Source: Lingula anatina
Taxonomy: Eukaryota > Brachiopoda > Lingulata > Lingulida > Lingulidae
DNA: 26,768 nucleotides
NCBI RefSeq assembly: GCF_001039355.2
Contig: NW_019776017.1
Location: forward strand, 1-26,768
Direction of reading: 5' to 3'
The notes below the pieces were generated by a model. It had not been told where the DNA came from and did not search any database. It saw only the letters and a program-made list of their open reading frames with translations. A program made the position numbers and the translations under genes. Shown here in pieces: positions 1 to 10,600 of the stretch (its first letter is position 1; every line of letters begins with the position of its first letter).

Positions 1-444
1 AGAGAATGGAATTCAAGAGGGTGGAACACCGTCCATTTTTTGGAACAACATACAAACTTTTTTTATTGGGGTCTATGCTGTGGAACAATAAATTTGACAG
101 TGACTGATGATGAAATAATGATAAAGGACTTGCTTTAAAAAAGCAATACACAGTTCTTTAGAATACAAGTCAGTAGTGGAACGAAGAAATAGGGAAAAAA
201 TATTCTGTTACGTATCCTCAAACCAATATAAACCAAATTTTCAGTAATTCATTAATTTTTTCGTGTTAATAAAGTACATCTAGAATACACCATTTATCAG
301 TTAAATTATTTATTAGATTCTTATATAATACTTTTTTACTATATCATTCACCAAAATTAGTTCTGAACGAGAGTTCGGTCGGTTGTGGTCCAAATGAGAC
401 CAATTTTTCTATGAAACACTTATTTTTAACAAATAGAAACCCAC
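1..444. other. Intron of MFS copy B, no gene seen
   Basis: AT-rich sequence downstream (minus sense) of the 620-445 exon. I looked for the counterpart of copy A exon 6 (the segment around YFVDDKVLERVPSIF) and did not find it, so copy B's next exon is probably outside the window. Confidence 0.6.
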
Positions 445-2425
445 CTTTCTGTATGGCAAGGTTTGGAGCTGTTGGCAATAGGGAAGGGACAGATGATATC
501 AGACGGTTGTTTGTTGTCGGGGTTCATATAAAGCGTCTGTACCCAGGCGAAGAGAAACGGACCACAAGCAAAGCCGGCAAGAACCAGCCCAACGGCCAAA
601 CCTTTCTTTTCAGGAAACCACTGAAAGATATGTTGTTCAAAATGATACCAGTAAATGATGATCTGAGAAAATAAAGTTAGAAAACTTTTGGAACCATAAC
701 ACCCTGTATGTACAAATATGTGCATTGTTTGTCTAATGTTTACTTGCATAATCTGTACATCCGTGGAATTACTGAAGTAATTAAAATCGTTGTGGAATCA
801 GTGACTGAGACAATTCACTGGCTCCTATGTAATACGTCCGTAAGTTGCCCGGCCATGAGGAAGAAGTCAACGCATGGGCACTAGTGCAATATCCCCTGCG
901 AAAATGTGTCTCATTTAACGCTCACTTACGGTTCCCAATCTGTCCTAGAACATAAATTTTTTCTCTTTTCATGAAAAAATGTTCTTAATCTGTTCTAGGA
1001 CATTCTGAAGGACTTCCCCAAAACAGTTCTCGAATTGTTACATTCATCACAGAACAACATTAGAACTGTAAAAAAAAAAAAAAAATTAAATGTTCTAGAA
1101 TAGATTGAGAACCGTAAGTGAACGTTAAATGAGACAAATTTCCGCAGGGGATGTGTGACGTCCAACTCGGGATCATTATTCCTTTCGTTATGACGACATA
1201 CTCTCATCGCTAACGTCATGGGTACAGTGTAAGCCAAACCGCCGCCTATCCCCACCAAGACTCCGTAGGTAGCTACTGTCGCCAAAAAGGAATGTTGGAT
1301 GGCCTCAAAGGTCAGAAGAACTCCAAGACTGAAGTATGAGAATTAGACAAATTGTGACTTATTGGATACTGATAGCAAATATTACTTTACTGGCATAAAG
1401 GGAACATGAGAAATTCACCCAGAGCTTCAGAGAACTTTAATCAAACCTCTACACTACATCATACTCTTGACTGATCTCCAAGTTAAAGAAAAGATATCAG
1501 GAAATACCCAATGATTCCAAAATAACATGGGAATTTGACATGGATTCAGCATGAAGTTTCTTGTTTATCGATTTATCTTATTATAAGGTATCTACCACAA
1601 GAACTCCATTAAGTTGAAGTTTGTGAGGTTTGTTTTACGATTTTTTTCGTTCAAAGTGATAGACCGCGTTCAGATCGAGACGTCGTACTGAGTCGGTCTT
1701 CAATTCTCTGTAAGTGCAAGCAGTGGAATCAGGTCACCGTCTGATATTAAGCCGAGCGCACAGGAAAGTTAATTTCCCCCTTGCTGCTCGAGGAACTGAT
1801 TCTACTGATTGCGCCTAGGAAGAATCCCTCACACGGTTGGACCGACCCAGGTAGTACGATGCGTCTATCTGAATGCGTCCTTTAAGATGGGCATTTGAAT
1901 ATCAAACTAAGCATTCACGCCATATAAAATACCTCATAACCCAGCTTCCTATGAGTGTAGTTATTCTGGCACCAACAGTCCTCTCCAGGGCCCCGCCTGC
2001 AAACATGGCGAGCCCGGAAAATGTGTATTCAGCGGCAAATATCCAGTTTGTGCTGGCGTACGTCACAGGAAACGAGGCACGGTCGAATTCCCTCATATAA
2101 GACGTCATGTAGGTCGTTATGTTACCTGTGAAATAGCCATATGCGTACTATTGCTAAAGAGAAAGCTCTGTAGTTGGTTTGGCAGCATTATTTCGATATA
2201 TATAGGAAAATAGGGGCAATATATGGACCTGTTTTGAAGATATTTAATGAGAGTGGTCGAACTGACAGATTGATAACAGATAATCAGGCAGCCATGCATG
2301 TAAATGGACGGACAGTCTGTACAGGCAGACAGACAGACAGACAGACAGGCAGACAGACAGGCAGAGCGTGGCAGAGAGACAGACAGAATGACTTCTGACA
2401 GACGTCATAGAGACAAACATAACTG

Positions 2426-2510
<85 letters not shown>

Positions 2511-3119
2511 ATAATCGAATGGGGACGTCTCGATAGTAATACGTTTTTATGACGGTAAATCTATATTTTAGGACAAAAAAGGTAATACAAAAGTGAAATA
2601 AAAAAAAACCTACACACAAACACAAACCACATTACCAAATGTATACACCGTCCCCAGGGTCATATGTACTAGTACCCCTCCGAGTACCGCCAGGACCCCC
2701 TTCACTTTGATTTCACTGTTATAGGGCAGCGGACGTCTACGGTTCCGGAAGAACCCCTTGGCCGCCCTGTCTATGATCTCGGAGTCCGTCATCCCCTTTT
2801 TATCCACGATGAAAGTTCCACTACTGTCGCCGTTGATGCTCCCATGATGTAGCTCTGGTATTGGACATTGAAGTATTGGTTGTATAATAATATTGGTATC
2901 ATTGCAAAGCGACAAAGTGGTATAACCTTGAGGGTATAATAAACTGAAATAGCCAAATATATCTCTAAAGATCATAACTCCTACATCTTTAACTTTTTTA
3001 TACAAATTTAATATTGGATATCAAATAAGGACTATGTTGAAACAAAGACTTAACCTTAAATCTGAAGCCATACCCTGAATAGAGTCACGAGGACCATCCA
3101 TCGATGTAGAGTTCAACAT
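445..3119 (-). CDS. MFS transporter, oxalate/formate- or monocarboxylate-type, copy B (5' part only)
   Basis: Multi-exon gene read right to left. Exons: 3119-3074 (tentative start exon), 2854-2636, 2125-1933, 1328-1202, 620-445. All junctions are GT-AG and phases join without a break to give 253 codons, after which the gene leaves the window. Visible parts: a hydrophilic N-terminus; TM1 (GVLAVLGGVLVHMTLGTVYT); a loop containing TTYMTSYMR; TM2; the MFS motif-A-like GALERTVGARIT; TM3-TM4 ending in PMTLAMR; then TM5 opening with WFPEKKGLAVGL. The WFPxxKG motif at the start of TM5 is typical of oxalate:formate antiporter and MCT-like members of the major facilitator superfamily, which move small carboxylates across a membrane; the substrate here is unknown. 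Exon order and phases match copy A (4647-11594), so the two are tandem paralogues. The first exon rests only on an ATG, a phase-1 GTATGG donor and a clean join. The core exons are secure. Confidence 0.8.
891..1152. repeat. Fold-back (MITE-like) element in MFS-B intron
   Basis: Two arms of about 60 bp in inverted orientation: the left starts ATCCCCTGCGAAAATGTGTC and the right ends with the complement of CATCCCCTGCGGAAATTTGT. Both arms continue through TCATTTAACG, CACTTACGGTTC and a TTCTAGAACA-like segment. The centre contains a poly-A run. No clear target-site duplication. The right end lies 50 bp inside the intron after the 1328-1202 exon. Confidence 0.75.
2325..2508. repeat. Compound microsatellite (CAGA)n - (AC)n - (AG)n
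   Basis: About 60 bp of interrupted CAGA units (2325-2387), then AC dinucleotides (about 2425-2458), then an uninterrupted AG run of about 48 bp (2461-2508). Lies in MFS-B intron 2635-2126. Confidence 0.95.
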
Positions 3120-4174
3120 TTCACGAATTCATGGCCTGATCTATTCTCCAAAATGGTCGAAGTGGTCTCCAATCCGAATCAGTCAAATTTGGAGACGCGC
3201 CGTTTTATTACTTTAGGGGGATCTGACGGTTGCGCTTTTCGAGACTTTATAGGAACGAAGTTTGTAAGTATGGCGGCGTATATATGTATAATATTCATAT
3301 GTTTGTGACAAGGCATGTTGATAAAGCCAGATGTTATATGAAAAGTGATAACGTTTATTTTGAAGCGCTAACCTCACTTATCAATGCACGTGATAGTTAT
3401 ATCTGTCTTTATCTTCCATGCCGTCAGAACTAACTGAAATTATCACCTGTCATCGGCAATATACAATTAGATCGATATATTTTCCATTATATTTTTGATA
3501 AGATCAAAAAAACATTTTAGGACGCAAATCCTGATAAAACAGGTCTTCACACCTGCAAATTAGTTATTACATCTGACAGGTTGCTGGGATGTCAATTCAC
3601 TTTTGTCACGTCTCGTCTCTAACAAACTCTTGCTCCTAATCTTTTTCGTCGGCCACCACCTTTCACATTTTATCACGAAAACCTCTGTAACGGTCAGTTA
3701 CAAGAACTCTGAAGCATACGTTAACAATTGATCCTTTTTCATTGTTGTGATTTCTCTCTTCTGGTGAAAGAGGTGGAATGTTGGTTTCAAATGCCCAAAG
3801 CGTTTTTTTAAATATAAAGATTTATTTTGATTGAAGGGAAAACGTTCCTTTAGAGACAAAACGTGTATTATTTTCATAAGGCGTGGCCTTTTTTACCTTT
3901 TATAAATGGTCCTTGATCACGTGAACAGATGATGCTAACTAATGATCATCTTGTCTCATTATTAAAACAAAGTTAAGTAAGGTCCAGACATTATACAACC
4001 GTAGGTAGAAATTACTCATTTGCAAATATGAAGATGGAGATTGAATCCACGACCTGCGAGTCTACAGGACATTTAGAGCTCCTCAAGTAATAAGATCATG
4101 TTAGGTCTCATTAGAAATGATTTACTTTTTTATAATTATTACACAAGACACAACCAAAGACCTATTTCAAAAGG
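3120..4174. other. Intergenic region between MFS copies A and B
   Basis: Carries the presumed promoter of copy B (minus strand, right to left) and the end of the copy A transcript. No coding exon was recognised. Around 4020-4080 the minus strand reads GACTCGCAGGTCGTGGATTC, which resembles a tRNA T-arm/B-box, but no complete tRNA or SINE could be delimited. Confidence 0.5.
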
Positions 4175-4180
4175 TTTATT
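4175..4180 (-). terminator. Candidate poly(A) signal of MFS copy A
   Basis: AATAAA on the minus strand about 470 bp past the MFS-A stop (4647), and about 1.05 kb before the tentative start exon of copy B. Plausible as the 3' end of copy A. Confidence 0.35.
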
Positions 4181-4646
4181 ATATTTTAATATGCCTTAAA
4201 AGGCACGATATTCATACAGTCCGACATGGCCTGGCAAGTATGAAGTTCATTCATATAGGTTAAAGCGAAACAAACACTGTAATAATAATACAGTGCCATG
4301 GTACGGTCCCAGTCACCAGTCCAGCAGTATTCCATCTGACAGAGTGTGAAGCAGCTGACCAAACGTGGGGTATTGCTGGGCTGGAAACTTTCTTATGAAC
4401 AATTATGATTTACCTCACACAAAATGCTCCCGTGAACATAATTTTTTACTTGAAATGATACAGTTCATTTCTGTGTATGCTTGGTAGGTCAGCTTTTAGT
4501 AACAATGCTATAAACTCAGTAGCTGGTCAGGAATAATCTCCTTAAAAAGTGTGATATGGTTATAAATTTCAACTGAACCATTTTAGCTGCTGTTGAAGCC
4601 AGTGTCCGCCCCTAACAAGTGTCCTAGAGACGGTTTGTCCTCATCC

Positions 4647-7600
4647 TCAGACAGTCTTTCCATCCCAAGTTTTGCCATTAAAGACAAATGCAAGCATCAT
4701 ACCTGAAAAAGTTACAAAAACAATTGACATGTGCTAAAACACTAATTAGGCTTCGTTCACATGGAAAGTCTATTTTCTAAAAATCTATTTTCTATTCGCG
4801 GTATCTTATGATCACGGTCTGTGCCCTGAATACCCCGCGGCGTAATTACTGGCAGCGCGAGCCAGTTACTAATACAAAGCTGTAATTCATTCTCGGCTGT
4901 GCACGCATTCTATAAAATCTCATCCTCCGTTGCCGCATCGCTTGCCATCGGATCATGACGGTTGCACTCGTATCTGTCGTGTGTATAGCTTCTTCATCTT
5001 CTTCATCTTGTTGTTGCACAAAATCGACAAACACATTTTTCAAAGCAACCGCGACCACCATTAACTTTCTAACGTCCTACTGCGCATGCGTCAAGGTATC
5101 AGAATCTCCTCTGAGCACAGCCGAGAATTAATTACAGCTTTGGAAGTAACTTGCTCGCGCTGCCAGTAATTACGCCGCGGGATATTCAGGGCACAGACCG
5201 TGATCACAAGATATACCGCGAATAGAAAACAGATTTTTAGAAAATAGACTTTCCATGTGAACGAAGCCTTAGTCATGGGTAAACTTTATTTAAGACCTAG
5301 GGGGTGAATTAATGGTTTAATTTGCTCCATTTAAACAGTGATTTGAGATTTTAAAAATTAATTTAATTCCTGATCTCTGCACCTTTTTTCCCTCGTTTAT
5401 TCAGGTTTTCAGTGTTTTTTTTTTTTGTGTAATTAAAAAAAAAAAAAATTAAAAAACCCAAAGTAAATAAAAAGGAGTCACCTATACAAGAGAACCCTGC
5501 CACAATATCAGAGGCGAAGGCATATCCCGACCACTTGTATAACTGTGCTGACAGTAGCGCCGCTGTGGCTCCAGTGATGGCCTAGTAAAATACGTAAAGA
5601 AATTATAACTGACATTCTTCTTTAAATAATATATAACTTTGCTGACAGTAAGACAGCTGTGGCTCCAATGATGGCCTGGAAAATGACACAAAGGAAATTA
5701 TAACTGACATTCTTCTTTAAGTAATAATAAAACTACATCCACAGTTATATCAAATACACAAGGAAGTTATGAGATGATATTATGACTGACATTCTTCTTA
5801 AGTAATATAGCTACGGTTATATTGGCAAAATCATTTGGTGGTCTTTTTGTCCTTGGAAAAAAATATCATTATTAATTTAACCACGTGATTTCAATTTTCA
5901 ATATGTATGGTAAAATAGGTTGACTTTTACATTACCTGTGTAACATGGTAAAAAATTTAAATAATTCTACAGGAATTTTAACACATATGTACCTGAGAGA
6001 TTAATTTTGACCCCTCATCAAAGAGCCCAGATCACATGGTTGATTTGCCCATGGGAGCATGTCTCACAGCTTAAAACACATTCAGTCAGTTAACAAACAA
6101 TTTCCTTATTGTACCAGCCCTACCTGAGAAGTGAACAACATCCCGTAGTTACATGCTGCATACTTCAAGCCATACATATTAGCAATGACCACAGGGTAGA
6201 GAACATAATTGCCACTATATACAGCATGGAGGAGGCAGTCCCACACAGCAAACAATATGCCACTGTTAAAATATCTGGACAACTCAAATGTTGACAGCAG
6301 AAAGACCATGCAGGCACTTTGGGAAATTAATGTCAGCTGAAGAGAACAATAAATTAAATTATATATTTATAATAAATCATATTTGTTACAGTATAAATAT
6401 TCACTTGCAGGTACTCACCAGCACTTTAATTAATTAAGCCAAAAGTATATTGAGAAAAGAATTTCCATCAACTGTTTTATGTACTAAATACTGTATATAA
6501 ATGGCTATTTCAATGCTAGCTGTTTAATGAATAAAAATTGCAGCTTTATTTAAGGGCATTGTATTGTATTATTACAGTAATATCTATTACTTTTATAAAT
6601 TATCACCTTAGCTGAGAAAATACTGAACTCTAGTGGTATTCAAGTGTACTTAAATACAACTTTGTCTTGGAAAAAAAATGAACTGACCAACATGTGTACA
6701 GCAGCTGGGAAAGTAGAAAATTCCAGACACACAACCCTAATTTATTCGTGACATGTATCTGTTTGAAATAAGTCAAATAGTCTTGATTTCCTACCCACCC
6801 TAATCCCAACCTTGCTAGCAATGCAACCAAGAACCACTTTTCCTGCAGCAAAGCAAACATGCGACACGGATCCCACTGCAGCCAGAAAGTGGTCAGACAT
6901 GTCAAAGTCTGGACTCTGTCCATATATCTGTAGAAAATAAGTTCTTTGACATGTGAGACGTTTATATATAGCAGAAGAAAATGTGCTTTTTTTTTTTGGG
7001 GGGGGGGGGGGGCGGCGATGATTTCCACAATTTACCATTAATCTTCAAAGTATATGTATATCCTGCAATCCAAAAAAACTTTGAGAAATTCATATGTTTT
7101 AAAACTGTTCTAGATTTTTATTTTGCAGGCCCGAAGCCGGGGGGGGGTTCAGGGGCTTCAAAAGAACCCCCCTTTTGGCTGGGAAAAGGTCCACTCTGGG
7201 TAAATTTGCTCAAAGTAAACTAAAGTTCCATGAAAAAAGGCCCACACCCTTTTGCAATAGCTGGCTATGGGCCTGTAAATTTGATAGCAAATGAAACTTT
7301 GAATATGCCAGTGACAAAAAACTTGCTTTTGGTCTTACTTTGAAAATACTAGTAATGAAGAAGAGTGCTTGAGTGTTACACATGAACATCAGCCATAAGA
7401 CATAAAACTCCTTTTTTCTGAGAACTTCTAGGGGCTTTGTGTTGGGCTCCTCTAGAGGAATTCTTGAACCATCTCTGTAATATAAAATGATTATATATAG
7501 AAAGATCAACACCTTTGCTTCATTATCTGTTCAACAGACATAAATTGATTTTACATAATTTGAATGGAAATGGTCAGTTTTGATAACTTATTTCACCACA

Positions 7601-10600
7601 ATCACGGGTATTTAGAGCATTTAAATGGACTATTCAAATATTTCATCAAAAATTGATTCCAACAAGCAGACAGTACATAAAAGTTGTCAGTCTCTCAAAT
7701 TAATCTAGACTAGTTGAACGTGCTACTTGGCATGAAGAGGGCCTTACGCTAGAATTCTTCCTGTCCTGTGCCCTGGCATCAGGCTGTCCTCCATACAACT
7801 GGGGCTTCTTTTCTTGTAATTACTATTGCCTGATAATATCACTACAGCTGCCACATCTAAATATTCCTGGAAGTTAAATAAATAAATAAATAAACTGCTG
7901 TAAAAGCACATAGAGAGCACAGACCTCTGCCACAGAAGCTTAATCTTACATTAATTAATTAATTAACAGATCATGATTAAGATCAAACTGATTCTTAGTT
8001 TGCTCATTTGCTAATTTTTCTGAAAATTTGATTAAAATCCATCCATAACTGTTTGAGTTTGGGTTTTAACTAAAGGAAAAGAAGGCCAAAACACCATCTT
8101 TTTGGCAGAAGTAATAAATATAGGAATAAAGAGTTCAGCAATGAAGTAAAAGGAGGAGAACTGAGTTAAGAGACCAGCCAAATGAGTGTTTTATGAGACG
8201 TAATAAAGCACACATGTCATTACAACTGCTGTAATAATGATATCAAGTAGTACCTACCTGTATTGCATTGTCTTCTCTACTGAACAATAGAAAAGTACCA
8301 AAAGTCAACAGAATAGCGTAGGTGATGCCAAGACACTGGAAGATACTCGGAACTCTTTCTAACACCTTGTCATCCACAAAATATCTGAAACGGAGAGCAA
8401 TATGTTGATAAAAAAAGATGTGGTAAAAAAAGATGTTTTTAAGAGAATAAACATGTTTTCTATCTATAGGTATGACATTGCAATGCCTCTTCAAATCATC
8501 CAATATTCTGGACCTGTATGGGCATGGGTAAAGAAACAGATCTTCCTAATTTATCTGTAAACCAAAACATTTAACATCTATCTTCACTTGCTTACACTGA
8601 TATCCAATTGATATCCATTAAGATTATCCATATTTGAACCTACCACTCTGGATATCCAGCAGGATCATTCTTATGTGAACCTACCTATCTGGATATGTAC
8701 CAGGATCATACTTATCTCAACCTACTTGTCTGGATATCCAACAGGATCATCAGAGTCTCTAATAGCCACCGGAGCGATGTTGTTTGGGTTTGCATACACA
8801 GTCAATAAACTTTGGAAGACAGATTTCCCCAAACCAGTGGCGACAATGATAAAAACTATCACGGTGCTCTTCCTGCCTGGAAACCACTGAAAAAAAAAAC
8901 ATTTTAAATTGCAAGAAATTATAAGCATGTACTGGTATATATTACACTTATCGTGAAGAATGATATATTTCAAAATGGCTGGTCTGTAGAATGAGAACAT
9001 TTTAGAATACACATTGCCTAAGATATCAATAACTGATTCAGAAATATCTAGAATATCTATATATAACCACTAGAAGTTCACTCTTAAAAACAAAAAACAA
9101 AAAACAAGAAAGTAAAACAAGAAAGGTAAACTTAAAATCAAATAATTCCAAGAACACAAAAGTGACCAATTTTGTCCTACACACTGGAAGAACAAGAATT
9201 TTGCCACGGGTGCATGGAAGGATAAAATAATTATATCTTTTACTTGCTTTGTAAATCAAATATGAAATAGTAGTAGTAATAGTAGTGGTGGTGGTATTTT
9301 TTTTCTTTTTTTTTTTTTTTTGGGGGGGGGGGTAAGAAGGGGGTACCTCAGACTTTAAGGGAAGGGCACATGTCTATTGTGCCCTGTCCCCTGCACCTGA
9401 TATTTCACACCACTTACTTTCATAGCACAGACTATAGGAGGCAGATAACAGATACCATGGCCAAACCCATACACATATATCATACTTACTTTCATAGCAC
9501 AGACTATAGGAGGCAGATAACAGATACCAATGCCAAACCCATACACCAAACCAAATGACAGCAAAGTGTACAGGTACCCGTGATCAACATCTTGGATAGT
9601 GAAGTAGGACATGGACACTCCTAGACTGGAAATATATAACTCATGACCTGAAATACTTTAATTAATGCATTAGTACAAAGAACCTATATTTGTTTTAACA
9701 ACATTTGTTTTAATTTATTAACTTCTTTTTTCATACAAAAGCAACTGCACCCTAGCTCTTCCTCTGATATTATTACATTTTATTTGCAGATGGGCACAGT
9801 GGCAATTAAGGAATGAAACTGAAATTTTTAAATAAGAAATTTAAAAGAATAAAGAATATTCACATAAACAATTAATATTGGCTATATAAATAACCTCAAT
9901 TCATTCAATGTAGTATGCTAACATGCAAAAAAGATAATAAATAAAGAAATTGTACAGTTTCATTGAATGGGGATTTAAAGAAAAAAAAGATGCCAGTAAA
10001 TTTACTCACCATAACAAGAAACCCCCCAGAAAAGTTGTTATTCTTGGTCCAAACCTGTACTCCAGCTTTGCACCTATAAACATGGCGACACCCATGCTGA
10101 CCCACTGGAGGCCATATATCCACGAAGCTTTCTCGTAGGTGAAACAGTCAAAATCATCAAAATCTTCTCCTGATTCAAGGCATATTTTGTTTAAGCTTCT
10201 CATATATGAGGTCATGTAGGTTGTAACATTTCCTAAATAAAGAGAGAAAGAAAAAGAAAGAAGCTGTGAAAAAGAAAACTCAAAAAACACAGAACTTAAC
10301 GCAAATTTGAAAACATCACCGAAATTAAAAAAAATACTGTGATTGCCATTACTGTGCCAATTATTATGTCAGAAAAGTAAAAGTATAACTTAAACAAACT
10401 CTCATTATTTTAAAACTTGACTGATTGCTGATTGACAAAATTTACTTTTATCAGTAATATTATCATTTCCAGGATAAAAAAGCCAGTCTATCATTACATT
10501 AGGCAATGTATAAAGATAACTTTCTGTCCTTTAAAGCAGGTCACAAAATACCATCTTCAGGGAGCCATAGCAATAGTCTGAAGGTTTAATATTCCGAAGG

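Noticed and set aside
4020-4085. tRNA- or SINE-like B-box sequence on the minus strand
   Set aside because: Only a T-arm-like stretch is recognisable; no acceptor stem or clear A box could be paired.
6981-7223. Plus-strand open frame with Gly-rich peptide
   Set aside because: Driven by G homopolymers in an intron of MFS-A; no start context or homology.
7748-7866. Alternative frame of MFS-A exon 7 reading EKKPQLYGGQPDARAQDRKN
   Set aside because: Looks protein-like, but it cannot join either neighbouring exon in phase without a stop. The frame beginning EYLDVAAVV and ending before DGSRIPLEEP fits both junctions.
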